From NCBI GenBank assembly GCA_036390995.1, contig DASWAT010000205.1, forward strand, positions 1-27,554: 27,554 nucleotides of DNA, written 5' to 3'. The notes under the pieces were generated by a model. The model was not told the DNA's origin and searched no databases. It worked only from the letters and a program-made list of their open reading frames with translations. This DNA is from DASQQQ01 sp036390995. GTDB lineage: Bacteria > Actinomycetota > UBA4738 > HRBIN12. Of the stretch, positions 14,505-23,326 are shown piece by piece; positions within the stretch are counted from its first letter, which is position 1; every line of letters starts with the position of its first letter. The translations under genes and the position numbers were made by a program.

Positions 14505-15882
14505 CGGTGCCTCCCACGGTGATCCGCGCGATCCGGAGCGTCGGTGAACCGCTTCCCACCGGCACGCCCTGACCGTCCTTGCCGCACACGCCCTCCCACG
14601 TGTCGAAGTCGTCGGCCACCGCGTCGACGGCCGACATGACCTCGATGGCCCGGCCGATCAGGTTCGCGCCCCGGACCGCTCTTCCGACCTTCCCGCCCTC
14701 GATGAGGAACGCCTCGGAGCAGCCGAACACGAAGTCCCCGGTTGCCGGGTTCGTCTGGCCCCCACCGAGCGCCGTGACGTACACGCCGGCTTCGGTGGAG
14801 GCCAGGACGTCCCCCGCCTTCGCGGATCCGTTCAGGATGTAGGTATTCGTCATCCGCGGGATCGGGGGATGCGCGTAGGACTGCCGCCGGCCGTTCCCGC
14901 TCGAGGGCACGCCGTCCTTGTCCGCCCGCAGCCGGTCGTACAGCCACCCGCGGAGCACGCCGTCCTCGAACAGCACCGTCCGTTGGGCGGGCGCCCCCTC
15001 GTCGTCGAAGGAGAACGAGCCCCAGGCGTTCGGCACCGTCGCGTCGTCGACGCCGTTCAGGAGCGTCGACGCAACCTGCTGCCCGACCCGGCCTCGGTAG
15101 ACCGAGGCCTCTTTGTCCACGATGTCGGCCTCGAGCGGATGGCCCACGGCCTCGTGGAACAGGACGCCGCCCATCCCCGGACCCAGCACCACGGGCATCT
15201 CGCCGGCCGGCGCAGGTCCGGCGCCGAGCATGGTGACGGCACGGCGCGCCGCCACCGTCGCCGTCTCGGCCGGGGGGTGCCGGTCGAAGTGCTCCAGCCC
15301 GGACAGGGCGGCGGGGCCGTGGGCGCCCGTCTGGATGTTCCCGTCGCGCCCGGCGACCACGGTCACGTACAGGCGGACCCGCGGGCGCTCCTCCTCGACC
15401 CACCGCCCGTCCGAGGTTGCGACGAGCACCCGCTGGAGCGAGTCGGCGTAGCCGGCCACGACCTGGCGGACCTCGGGGCTGAACGAGCGGGCGGTGTCGT
15501 CCACCTCGCGGAGCAACGCCACCTTATCCTCGGCCGACGCGGCGGACGCCGGGCGCTCGACGCCGTGGACGACGGGCGGTTCGACCCGGCGGAGGTCGAC
15601 CACGTCGCCCGCCACGTCCCCGCGGACCGACGCGGCGGCGGCCCCGGCCGCCTCAAGCAGCGCCTCCCGGTCGAGCCGGTTCGAGAACGCGTACCCGTAC
15701 GACGTGCCGTGCGCCACGCGCACCCCGGCGCCGCGGTCGAGCCCGCTGGTCAGCTCCTCGACCTTCCCGTCGTCCAGGCGGGCCTGGACCGAGGACCGCT
15801 CCTCCACGTAGACCTCCGCGAAGGACCCGCCGTGTGCGCGCGCCGCCCGCAGGACCTCGTCGACGAGTTCTCGCTCGAGCAT
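14497..15882 (-). CDS. tldD: TldD metalloprotease subunit
   Basis: The 461-residue catalytic subunit carries HEAVGH at residues 243-248, the HExxxH zinc motif of TldD. Also present are the GGVLFHEAVGHPLEAD family signature, GSFSFDDEGAPAQRT and TNTYILNGSAKAGDVLAS. The C-terminal Cys in GVCGKDGQGVPVG, which belongs to the usual TldD metal site, is kept. With TldE it forms a chamber that hydrolyses short or unfolded peptides. No RiPP precursor or lasso/microcin genes are visible nearby. ATG 15882 has no clear ribosome binding site, but a TACGAT hexamer ends 9 nt upstream, suggesting a leaderless mRNA. Confidence 0.95.
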   Translation of the reverse strand: MLERELVDEVLRAARAHGGSFAEVYVEERSSVQARLDDGKVEELTSGLDRGAGVRVAHGTSYGYAFSNRLDREALLEAAGAAAASVRGDVAGDVVDLRRVEPPVVHGVERPASAASAEDKVALLREVDDTARSFSPEVRQVVAGYADSLQRVLVATSDGRWVEEERPRVRLYVTVVAGRDGNIQTGAHGPAALSGLEHFDRHPPAETATVAARRAVTMLGAGPAPAGEMPVVLGPGMGGVLFHEAVGHPLEADIVDKEASVYRGRVGQQVASTLLNGVDDATVPNAWGSFSFDDEGAPAQRTVLFEDGVLRGWLYDRLRADKDGVPSSGNGRRQSYAHPPIPRMTNTYILNGSAKAGDVLASTEAGVYVTALGGGQTNPATGDFVFGCSEAFLIEGGKVGRAVRGANLIGRAIEVMSAVDAVADDFDTWEGVCGKDGQGVPVGSGSPTLRIARITVGGTGA

Positions 15883-17794
15883 GGACCGCGCATCGTATCA
15901 AGCGGCCGGTTGCTACAGTCCGCCCCGCGAGGCGGGCGGCATCGACACGCGGAAGGACGGAACCACGGAGCGCTCCAGCCGAACGGAGACCGGACTCGTC
16001 GCGGCGCTCGCCGCCGCGCTGCTGGTGTGGTTCGCGGGGCTCTTCGTGATCGGGGGGTTCGGCTTCCCGGTGGGGCCGGACGCGCCGGTGTACCTGTGGT
16101 GGACACGACTCGCCGGCGCCGAGGGTCTCTCGGCGGTAGAGCGACCGGGCATCCCGGCCCTGGCGCTGGTCCTCCAGGGAACCCTGCACCTTCCGCTCGT
16201 GGCCGTGACCGCGGCGCTCGAGAGCGTGTTCGGCATCGGCGTGGGGCTGTCGGCGGCCGCGCTGCTGCGCGCCGGCGGGCGGGGCCGGGCCGCGTGGATC
16301 CTCGCCGGCGCCCTCGCCGGGACCTTCGCCGTGCACCTGGCCGCCGGGTACCTGGCGAACCTCGCGTTCGCGGCACTGTTCCTGGCGGCCGCCGCGGCGC
16401 TCGCCGAGGGCACGGACCGAGCCGCGGTGGTCGCGACCGGGCTGCTCGCGGCGTCGGGGTTCGCCCATCCGCTCTTCTTCCTCCTCGGCGTGCTGATCCT
16501 CGTGGCCGGGGCGCTCCTCGCGTGGCAGGCAGACCGGGGCGAGGTCCGCCGGGTGTCGGCGTCCGCCCTGGGCGGCGTGGTGGCCCTCGGCGCGGGCATG
16601 CTGGCGCTCCGGGCCGGACCCGGGCCCCCCGCCGTGGACACGTCGAAGGACGCCTTCCTCCGTCGCGCCGGCCTGACCGCCGACCTTCGGAGCGCGTACC
16701 TCGACCGATTCGTGCACCACTGGACCCGGTACGTGCAGTGGGCGTCGGTGCCGCTGGCGGTATACGGGCTGCTGTCCACCCTCGGCTTCGTCGGCAGGTT
16801 CCTCCTCGCGTGGGGGGTGGCGTTCGTGGCGGGAGCGATCCTGGGGATCGCCACCGGGGCGTTCCCGGCCGACCGCTTCATCACGTTCGGCTACGTCGTA
16901 CCGATCCTCGCCGGGATCGGCGTCGTCCGCCTCTGGTCGGCCACGCGACGCCGCCCGGTCGTCGCCGCGGCGCTCGCCTCCGGCTTGGTGGCGGCCATGC
17001 TGGGCGGCGCCCTCCTCACGTGGGCGCGGCAGCGGCCGTTCATCGATGCAGCCGAGGTGGCCCGTCTGACCGAGGCGGGCCGATACGCGGCGGCCACCGC
17101 GCCGGGCACCCCCCTCCTGTTCCGCGTGGACTCCGGCGGCGCGGCCACTACCTTCCTGGCCACGCAGGCGGCGAACGTGATCCGCGCGGCGCTGCCGCCC
17201 GACCGGATCCGCGACGCGTTCGTGATCGTCCCACCGTATGCGGGCGCCGAGCCGCTCTCCCCAAATGAGGCCCGGCAGCGGCGGGCGCTCGTGGACCTGT
17301 ACGAGCATGACGCACGTGGAGCCCTGCAGGGCAACGGTGGTCGCGGTCTGTTGTTCCAGTTGGCTCCGTTCGACCGCCCCGGGTTCGGAGCGACCGAAGG
17401 CTGTCCGCAGCTCGGCTGCTCGGCCACCGGTGGCCCGCTCGTCGAGGTGGCCCCCGGCGTCCGGGTCGGCGCCGACCACCCGGCACCCGAGCCTGAGCCC
17501 GTCGCCCCCCTGCGGACCTCCTCGCCGGGCGGGGTCGTCGTGGCCACGCTCGGGGTCCTCGGGCTGCTGTCGGCCGTCGGCTACGGCTGGGCGCGCGCGG
17601 CGGGCATCGACCTGCCGAACGCGGTGGCGCTGTCGCCCCTCGCGGGGGCGGGCGCGTCGATCCTGGCCGGGGTGGCCCTCGAGCGGCTCGGCGTCCCGCT
17701 CACCGGATGGATCGGGCCGACGAGCGTTTCAGCGCTCGCCGGCGGCGGCGGGTACGCCGTCCGGCTGATCCTGCAGCGGCGCGTCCACGCGTAG
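15881..17794 (+). CDS. Polytopic membrane protein of unknown function, possibly GT-C-like
   Basis: Up to 637 residues. About ten predicted helices lie between residues 38 and 382, then a soluble, probably extracytoplasmic domain (about 385-545) with two nearby cysteines (CPQLGC), then two more helices to the end. An acidic residue in the first external loop (GPDAPVYLWW, about residues 65-74) recalls GT-C glycosyltransferases, but no family is recognised. The ATG at 15881 overlaps the divergent tldD ATG and lies upstream of the likely transcription start. ACG 15965, 8 nt after GGAAGG, is a possible start and would remove 28 residues. The 3' end overlaps the convergent mannosyltransferase gene by 66 bp. 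A role in envelope glycan synthesis is inferred from neighbours. Confidence 0.75.
   Translation: MDRASYQAAGCYSPPREAGGIDTRKDGTTERSSRTETGLVAALAAALLVWFAGLFVIGGFGFPVGPDAPVYLWWTRLAGAEGLSAVERPGIPALALVLQGTLHLPLVAVTAALESVFGIGVGLSAAALLRAGGRGRAAWILAGALAGTFAVHLAAGYLANLAFAALFLAAAAALAEGTDRAAVVATGLLAASGFAHPLFFLLGVLILVAGALLAWQADRGEVRRVSASALGGVVALGAGMLALRAGPGPPAVDTSKDAFLRRAGLTADLRSAYLDRFVHHWTRYVQWASVPLAVYGLLSTLGFVGRFLLAWGVAFVAGAILGIATGAFPADRFITFGYVVPILAGIGVVRLWSATRRRPVVAAALASGLVAAMLGGALLTWARQRPFIDAAEVARLTEAGRYAAATAPGTPLLFRVDSGGAATTFLATQAANVIRAALPPDRIRDAFVIVPPYAGAEPLSPNEARQRRALVDLYEHDARGALQGNGGRGLLFQLAPFDRPGFGATEGCPQLGCSATGGPLVEVAPGVRVGADHPAPEPEPVAPLRTSSPGGVVVATLGVLGLLSAVGYGWARAAGIDLPNAVALSPLAGAGASILAGVALERLGVPLTGWIGPTSVSALAGGGGYAVRLILQRRVHA
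15892..15897 (-). promoter_or_regulatory. -10 element of tldD
   Basis: TACGAT on the minus strand ends 9 nt before ATG 15882, and no Shine-Dalgarno sequence lies between. It is part of a compact divergent promoter pair. Confidence 0.4.
15911..15919 (+). promoter_or_regulatory. Extended -10 of the polytopic membrane-protein gene
   Basis: TGCTACAGT fits the extended -10 form TGnTAnnnT. Transcription would start near 15926, downstream of the only ATG (15881) of the gene it should serve. The true translation start is then probably later and non-canonical. Confidence 0.4.
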
Positions 17795-19249
17795 CCGCCG
17801 CCACAGGTCCACCAGGGCCCAGCCCAACAGCAGGACCACGACCGGCGCCAGCACGTAGTGACCGAACAGGACGTTCAGGTCGTAGGCGCGGGCGAACCGC
17901 GCCGGCTCGGCCGTCCACTGCGAGAGCGTCAGCGCCGCGCCGGTGCCGATCAAGACCGTTCGCGGGACACGCGGCAACAGCCAGACGACCGGCAGGGCCC
18001 AGGTCACGTACCAGGGAAGGAGCACCGGTCCGAGGAGCATGAGCAGCACCAACCCCCAGGCCCACGCCGCCCCGTGTCCCACCGGCGTCAGGTCGGGGCC
18101 TCGCCGCACCACCCACCGGACGATCAGCGCGACCACGGCCGCCAGCGCGAGGGCGAAGACGATCCTCGCGACGACCCCCAGGACGTCGCCCGAGACCGCG
18201 TCGAGCACCCGGCGGAAGAATCGTGACGGCGCCAGCCACCCCTCGTGCCCGGCGAGCTCGGCCATCCCCAGCGTCGGATCGCTCGTGTTCAGGAACGGTG
18301 CCGCGAACGCGAGGCCGATCCCGGCCGCCAGCCCTCCGTGCTTCGCCAGCGTGCGCAGACGGCGCCCGGGCTCGGCCCGGGCCGTGACCGCGACCAGCAA
18401 CAGGAGGAGCGGCAGCGCCGCCGTCGCCTTCACGAGCGCCCCGAGCGACAACGCCATCGTCGCCCCGAGCTCGCGCCGCGTGGCGACGAGCGCGAGCGCC
18501 CCGACGACGGAAAGCGCCACCAGGAGGTCGTTGTGGCCACTGCCCACGGACTGGAACACGACCACCGGGTTCAGCCCGAACGCCGCGATCGCGAACGCCT
18601 CACGCCCGGGCCACGCGCGCCGCACCAGCCCTGCGACCACGGCGAGCGTGGCCAGGCTGGCCGCGATGGCCAGTGCCTTGAACGCGAGGATCAGCGTCGC
18701 GACGTTCGAGGACAGGCGCACGAGCCACGACGACAGCAGCGTGAACAGCGGGCCGTACACGGCGGGCGTGTCCACCCACCTCGGGCCGACGTACGGGAGG
18801 AGCGCGTCGTTGGGGAAGGCCGACGGCGTCGCCACGTAGGGGTTCGCGTGGTGAACGCCGGCGATGCGTCCGTAGGACGCGTACGAGTACACGTCGCGCG
18901 AGAAGAGCAGCGGAAGCAGGAACAGCACGAGGTGGTATGCGACCGCGAGCCACAGCAACGTCCTCGCGCGCACCGTTCCGCGCCAGGCCTCTCGGAGGAT
19001 CAGGAGGAAGGATGTCGCCGCGAAGGCCATGGAGAACAGCCCGACGCCGGCCAGCGCGTTCGGACCGAGCCGGTCCAGTCCCACGGATCCGGCCGCCCAC
19101 CGGAACGGACCGAACCCCTCCGCCGACGCGGGCAGGACGGGCTGGAAGGGCGAGTGCGGCGTCGACGCGACGATCGCGACGATCGCGACGGAGGTCACCG
19201 ACCCGGCCAGAGCCACGGTCCGGGACGTGGACGAAGTGGTCCGCTGCAC
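17729..19249 (-). CDS. MptA/MptB-like polyprenol-phosphomannose mannosyltransferase (GT-C)
   Basis: A 506-residue protein with about 12-13 membrane helices. The key block is FSRDVYSYASYGRIAGVHHANPYV, in which Asp119 lies in the first large external loop, followed by WVDTPAVYGPLFTLLS (about 158-173). Both are typical of the alpha-1,6-mannosyltransferases (MptA/MptB family) that build lipomannan-type chains from polyprenyl-phosphomannose outside the membrane. SVGSGHNDLLVALS and LLPWYVTWALPVVW are further family-like blocks. The frame is open far upstream, but that extension is only a shadow of the divergent gene. GTG 19249 is chosen because TACAGT ends exactly 7 nt before it. The acceptor glycan cannot be told from sequence. 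Confidence 0.82.
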   Translation of the reverse strand: MQRTTSSTSRTVALAGSVTSVAIVAIVASTPHSPFQPVLPASAEGFGPFRWAAGSVGLDRLGPNALAGVGLFSMAFAATSFLLILREAWRGTVRARTLLWLAVAYHLVLFLLPLLFSRDVYSYASYGRIAGVHHANPYVATPSAFPNDALLPYVGPRWVDTPAVYGPLFTLLSSWLVRLSSNVATLILAFKALAIAASLATLAVVAGLVRRAWPGREAFAIAAFGLNPVVVFQSVGSGHNDLLVALSVVGALALVATRRELGATMALSLGALVKATAALPLLLLLVAVTARAEPGRRLRTLAKHGGLAAGIGLAFAAPFLNTSDPTLGMAELAGHEGWLAPSRFFRRVLDAVSGDVLGVVARIVFALALAAVVALIVRWVVRRGPDLTPVGHGAAWAWGLVLLMLLGPVLLPWYVTWALPVVWLLPRVPRTVLIGTGAALTLSQWTAEPARFARAYDLNVLFGHYVLAPVVVLLLGWALVDLWRRLRVDAPLQDQPDGVPAAAGER

Positions 19250-19453
19250 CGAGGCGACTGTAGCAGCGGCACCCGCGCCGGGGGTGGCCGGCGCGGCCGA
19301 GCGGGGGGCAAGGTCCGCCCGCCGCGCCGGTCCACGGCACGAGCCTGGCGCGGGCACCCGGCCCGCCCTAGGGCCCACCGGCCCTGCCGGTTCGGGAACC
19401 GGGGACCGGGCGCGCGTTTCCGCCGCCGTCCACGCTGGTACGGTCGAGAGGTC
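19250..19453. promoter_or_regulatory. Divergent promoter region with palindromes
   Basis: This 204-bp GC-rich region separates the mannosyltransferase (minus) and phosphoesterase (plus) genes. The -10 candidates are TACAGT (19257-19262, minus, 7 nt before GTG 19249) and TACGGT (19439-19444, plus, 9 nt before ATG 19454). Two palindromes stand out: GCCCTAGGGC (19365-19374) and CCGGTTC-GG-GAACCGG (19387-19402). The second lies 36 bp upstream of the plus -10 and could be an operator. I see no small gene here. Confidence 0.4.
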
Positions 19454-20959
19454 ATGCCCACGCTCCCCCGCTCGGTTCCCCCGCGGGTCGGTCGATATGC
19501 GCGCCTGGCGCTCCCGGTCCTCCTCGGCGCCCTGGGCGCCTGGCTCGGCATGGCGGTGTGGGCGGGCACGACGGTCCAGATGGGGCCGTTCGAGGTCCGG
19601 CTGGACTCGGGCTTCGGGCGAGGGGTGACCGACATCGAGCTGCCGCCCCTCGGACGCCTCACCGCCGACACCCACCTCGCGCCCCTTCGGATCCAGGCGA
19701 CGCTGCTCGACGTGCGGATCCCCGAGCTCACCCGGCAGATCACCGACGGGAGCCTCGACGACCTGGTTGCCACCGTCGAGGCCGACGCGAAACGAGACGT
19801 CGTGCTGGAGGCCCTGAAGGTCCTCGGTATCACCGCGCTCACGGCCGGCGCCCTCGGGCTCCTGGCCTTCCGCCGCAACTGGCACCGGGTGTTGACGGCG
19901 ATCCTCTCCTGCCTGCTGCTGGTCGGCGGCACCGAGATCCTGACCGTCGGCACGTTCCGGCCGCAGGCGTTCGGGGCGCCCACCTTCTCCGGATCGCTCG
20001 GCCTGGCGGCCCAGGTGATCCCGCCGGGGCGCACCGTCCAGGCGCTCGACGCGTTCCAGGAGCAGCTGAGGCGCGTCCTCCAGGGAGCGATCAACGCCTA
20101 CACGTCGATCCAGACGAACCCGATCGGCCGGGCCGGCGAGATCCGCGTGCTGCATATCTCCGACCTGCACCTGGCGCCGTTCGGGTTCGAGTTCGCCAAG
20201 CAGATCGCCGACGGCTTCGACGTCGACTTCGTGATCGACACCGGCGACACCACGTCGTTCGGGTCGAAGCCCGAGAACTTCGTCCTGAACGACATCCGCG
20301 ACCTCGGACGACCCTACGTGTGGGTCCGTGGCAACCACGACTCCAAGGCGTTCCAGCATGCGCTGGCGAAGCTGCCGAACACGCTGGTCCTCGATGGGAA
20401 CACCACGCTCCTTCACGGGATCCGGATCTACGGGCTCGGCGACCCCGTCCCTCCGAGCATCACCCGCAACCTCCCCGACGACGTGTTCGCCGAGCGGGCC
20501 CGGGAAGCCGGCCAACGGGTGCTGGCCGACATCCAGCAGCTCCCGCCCGTGGACATCGTGGCCGTCCACGACGACCGGATGGCCGAGTCGGTGGCCGGTC
20601 GTGTCCCCCTGGTCTTGTCGGGGCACTTCCACGAGACCGAGGTCAGGGTCGTCGACGGAACGCTCTACCTGCGCATCGGAACGACGGGGGCCTCCGCGCT
20701 CACGACCTTCGAGCCCTCGGCGAACATCCCGCTCTCCGCCGAGGTCCTGTACTTCCAACCCGGCACACCGCCGACGTTCCTGGCCTACGACGTGATCGAG
20801 CAGTCCCCGAAGACCGGCGCGCTCACGGTGACCCGACACGTGATCCAGGACGAGTTCGGCGCGCTGACCCCGAGCCCTCCGGCGCCGACCCCTTCCGAGA
20901 CCGCGACCCCCCTGGAGACTCCCGCGACGGCCCCGCCCAGCCCCGCACCGACGGGCTGA
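19454..20959 (+). CDS. Membrane-anchored metallophosphoesterase
   Basis: A 501-residue protein with a membrane helix at about 18-38 and two more at about 121-140 and 146-166. An extracytoplasmic segment lies between the first two helices. The C-terminal calcineurin-like phosphoesterase domain has HISDLHLAPFG (Asp237, His239), DTGDTT (Asp262), VRGNHDSKAF (Asn294, His295), AVHDDRM (His372) and GHFHETE (His391, His393), so all metal ligands are present. The end is a Thr/Pro-rich tail of about 30 residues, likely disordered or wall-spanning. The substrate is unknown; lipid-linked or nucleotide phosphates are possible. It is divergent from the mannosyltransferase, and with it and the 637-residue protein forms an envelope-related group. 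ATG 19454 is supported by a short upstream GAGAGG and a -10 9 nt away. Confidence 0.88.
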   Translation: MPTLPRSVPPRVGRYARLALPVLLGALGAWLGMAVWAGTTVQMGPFEVRLDSGFGRGVTDIELPPLGRLTADTHLAPLRIQATLLDVRIPELTRQITDGSLDDLVATVEADAKRDVVLEALKVLGITALTAGALGLLAFRRNWHRVLTAILSCLLLVGGTEILTVGTFRPQAFGAPTFSGSLGLAAQVIPPGRTVQALDAFQEQLRRVLQGAINAYTSIQTNPIGRAGEIRVLHISDLHLAPFGFEFAKQIADGFDVDFVIDTGDTTSFGSKPENFVLNDIRDLGRPYVWVRGNHDSKAFQHALAKLPNTLVLDGNTTLLHGIRIYGLGDPVPPSITRNLPDDVFAERAREAGQRVLADIQQLPPVDIVAVHDDRMAESVAGRVPLVLSGHFHETEVRVVDGTLYLRIGTTGASALTTFEPSANIPLSAEVLYFQPGTPPTFLAYDVIEQSPKTGALTVTRHVIQDEFGALTPSPPAPTPSETATPLETPATAPPSPAPTG

Positions 20960-20985
20960 GCCGCCCACCCGGGCCGGCGGGCCCG

Positions 20986-21432
20986 CTACCGCCCGGCGGC
21001 GGCCGGCTCGGTGCTCCGCAGCAGCCGCCGGTAGCGAGCGGCCTTGGAGTTCAGGTCGTCGAGGAACCCCCGGATGCGACCGAGCCTGGCACGGACCTCG
21101 GCACGGAGGTCGTCGTTGATCCGGATGGCCTCGCGGACGATCTCATGGCGGCGGGGGACGTCGGCGCCGGCGAGGTACTCCTCGCGGAGCTGCTGCAACC
21201 GAGCTTCGGCGGTCACGATCGTGCGGATCGCCTGCAGGTCGAATCCCATGAGCTCCTGGAGCTCCCGGATCCGCTTGACCTTCGTCAGGTCCTGCTCCGA
21301 GTACCGGCGCGCACCGCCGGGGCTGTGGCCCGAGGGTTCCAGCAGCCCGAGCTCCTGGTAGTACCGGAGCGTGCGGGTGGTGACGCCGGCCTGCTCCGCG
21401 ATCTGGCCGATCCGGTAATGGAAGCCGTTCAT
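20986..21432 (-). CDS. MerR-family transcriptional regulator
   Basis: A 148-residue regulator with a MerR winged helix at residues 6-72 (YRIGQIAEQAGVTTRTLRYY, then GARRYSEQDL and a helix with LQELMGFDLQAI). A long coiled-coil dimerisation helix follows, with a basic C-terminus. There is no cysteine at all, so metal or redox sensing through thiols is excluded; a small organic ligand is more likely. Its ATG overlaps the stop of the upstream MFS gene (ATGA), so both are made from one transcript. This predicts autoregulation and control of the pump through the palindrome at 23247-23262. Confidence 0.92.
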   Translation of the reverse strand: MNGFHYRIGQIAEQAGVTTRTLRYYQELGLLEPSGHSPGGARRYSEQDLTKVKRIRELQELMGFDLQAIRTIVTAEARLQQLREEYLAGADVPRRHEIVREAIRINDDLRAEVRARLGRIRGFLDDLNSKAARYRRLLRSTEPAAAGR

Positions 21433-23180
21433 GCCGGCACCCGCTCGCCGGGATCGGATGCGTCACCGGGCTCGGCCTCGCTGCTCGAGGTTCCGAACGC
21501 ACCCCCCTCGTCCTCCTCGTGGACGTACTTGCCCCCCCGCATCCACGACGCCCACGCGGCCACGAGGCACATCACGAGGGACGCGGTGAACGCGATCCGA
21601 AGTCCGTGGATGAACGGATCCGAGATCAGCTGCGGGAAGAACGTCCTGCCGGTGAGGTACGCGGCCTGCCCGCTCGGCAGGAAGGGCAGCACCGCCCCGA
21701 GCAGTGTCTTCATCGGGTTGTAACCGAGGAACGCCGCGAACAAGCTGCCCACCGGCGGGAGGTTCGCCACCCGGTCGGCCACCCCTACCGGCACCTGGTG
21801 GGCCACCAGCTGCGCCTGCATCGTCGACGGCAAGGCCGCGGCGAGACCCACGATCATGAGGGAGAAGAACACGCCGATCGACAGCAGCATCCCGCTGTTC
21901 ATGAACGTCGCGCGCATCCCCGAGGCCGCCCCTCGCTGACGGGACGGCACGCTGTTCATGATCCCGGTCGTGTTGGGCGCTGCGAACAGGCCGAAGCCGA
22001 CCCCGTTCAGCAGGAGCAGGAGCGCGAACGCCGGGTACGAGAAGTTCGCCGGCAAGAGCATCAGCAGGCCGAACGTGGCTGCCGCGAGGACCATCCCGCC
22101 CGTGGCGAAGGGCCGGGCGCCGTACCGGTCGGAGAGCCACCCCGCCGCCGGGCCGGCCAGCAGGAAGCCGCCGGTGATGGGCAGCATGTAGATCCCGGCC
22201 CACAGCGGGGTGCTGACGAAGCTGTAGCCGTGCAGCGGCAGCCAGATGCCCTGCAGCCAGATCACCAGCATGAACTGCAGGCCGTAGCGGCCGATCGAGG
22301 AAAGCAGCCCGGCGCCGTTGCCGGCGGTGAACGGGCGGATGCGGAACAGCCGGAGGTCGAACATCGGCTGTTCGACGCGGAACTCGAGCCAACAGAACAG
22401 CGCCAGGAGCGCCAGGCCGCCAAGGATCATCCCCAGGACGAACGGGCTGGTCCAGCCCATCGTATGGCCGCCGGCCGGCTGGATCCCGTACGTGATACCG
22501 ACCAGGACCATGACCAGCCCTGCGCCGAACGTCAGGTTCCCCCACCAGTCGATCCTCGCCGGCGTGCGCTGCCCGACCTCGCGCAGCTTCGCGTAGGCCC
22601 ACACGGTCCCGAACAGCCCGAACGGCACGTTGATCCAGAACACGAGGCGCCAGTCGATGTCGGCGAGCAGGCCGCCGACCACCAGGCCGATGAAGGAGCC
22701 GACGATGCCGGCGATCATGTTGATCCCCATCGCCATGCCGCGCTGCTCGACGGGGAACGCATCGGTCAGGATCGCCGTCGAGTTCGCGAACAGCAACGCG
22801 CCGCCGATCCCCTGGAAGAACCGGAACACGATGAGCTCGGTGGCGCCGGCGGGCCCGGTGCTCCACGTGAGCGAGAGCGCGATCGAGCCCAGCGTGAAGA
22901 TGAGGAACCCCAGGTTGTACATGCGGACCCGGCCGAAGATGTCGCCGATGCGGCCGAACGTCACGACCAGCACCGCCGTCACGACGAGGTACCCCATGAG
23001 GATCCACAGCAGGTACCCGACGTTGCCGGGGTCCAGCGGGTCCAGCTTGATGCCGCGGAAGATCGCAGGCAGGGAGATGATCACGATCGACGAATCGAGG
23101 AACGCCATGAACACCCCGAGCGTGGTGTTCGACAGCGCCGTCCACTTGTAGGGGATGTGGGATCTGTGCTCGCTGTCCAT
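21429..23180 (-). CDS. MFS multidrug efflux transporter, DHA2 (EmrB/QacA) type
   Basis: The 583-residue protein fits the 14-helix DHA2 family of proton-driven drug exporters. The N-terminus (TTLGVFMAFLDSSIVIISLP) carries the family's conserved Asp in helix 1. Motif A is GRIGDIFGRVRMYNLG (loop 2-3). The helix-5 region GIVGSFIGLVVGGLLAD resembles motif C but lacks its proline. NVPFGLFGTVWAYAKL is also typical of the family. The cytoplasmic C-terminus is acidic. ATG 23180 follows GGGAGG by 7 nt. It is the first gene of a two-gene operon with its MerR regulator. Substrate unknown. Confidence 0.94.
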   Translation of the reverse strand: MDSEHRSHIPYKWTALSNTTLGVFMAFLDSSIVIISLPAIFRGIKLDPLDPGNVGYLLWILMGYLVVTAVLVVTFGRIGDIFGRVRMYNLGFLIFTLGSIALSLTWSTGPAGATELIVFRFFQGIGGALLFANSTAILTDAFPVEQRGMAMGINMIAGIVGSFIGLVVGGLLADIDWRLVFWINVPFGLFGTVWAYAKLREVGQRTPARIDWWGNLTFGAGLVMVLVGITYGIQPAGGHTMGWTSPFVLGMILGGLALLALFCWLEFRVEQPMFDLRLFRIRPFTAGNGAGLLSSIGRYGLQFMLVIWLQGIWLPLHGYSFVSTPLWAGIYMLPITGGFLLAGPAAGWLSDRYGARPFATGGMVLAAATFGLLMLLPANFSYPAFALLLLLNGVGFGLFAAPNTTGIMNSVPSRQRGAASGMRATFMNSGMLLSIGVFFSLMIVGLAAALPSTMQAQLVAHQVPVGVADRVANLPPVGSLFAAFLGYNPMKTLLGAVLPFLPSGQAAYLTGRTFFPQLISDPFIHGLRIAFTASLVMCLVAAWASWMRGGKYVHEEDEGGAFGTSSSEAEPGDASDPGERVPA

Positions 23181-23246
23181 CAGGTCGCCTCCCGGCGGCC
23201 GCGCGTTCGGCCGGGCGGTACGTCTGCGCGCGCGGCGCGCTCGAAC

Positions 23247-23262
23247 TTAACGCTTACGTTAA
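23247..23262. promoter_or_regulatory. Probable MerR operator upstream of the MFS pump
   Basis: TTAACG-CTTA-CGTTAA is a perfect palindrome with 6-bp arms and a 4-bp centre. It lies 67 bp before the MFS start in an AT-richer patch. MerR regulators bind such palindromes between the -35 and -10 of their own operon, and the TTACGTTAA core resembles known MerR-family sites. The exact promoter hexamers are not clear. Confidence 0.6.
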
Positions 23263-23314
23263 CATCGTCTATCGCGAACGCCCGGGGCCCGCCGGCTATC
23301 CCCCCGGCCCCCCG

Positions 23315-23320
23315 TACACT
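23315..23320 (+). promoter_or_regulatory. -10 element of truncated haemoglobin gene, leaderless layout
   Basis: TACACT ends 6 nt before GTG 23327 and no Shine-Dalgarno sequence is present, which supports a leaderless transcript and this GTG as the start. Confidence 0.45.
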
Positions 23321-23326
23321 CCACGC

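Noticed and set aside
13167..15882. TldD/TldE as part of a RiPP biosynthetic cluster
   Set aside because: No precursor peptide, transporter or modification enzyme was found around the pair; the neighbours are housekeeping and envelope genes.
19250..20968. A 570-residue N-terminal extension of the mannosyltransferase frame on the minus strand
   Set aside because: It is the antisense shadow of the metallophosphoesterase gene, with Arg/Gly/Asp-rich sequence and no domain. The leaderless promoter fixes the real start at 19249.
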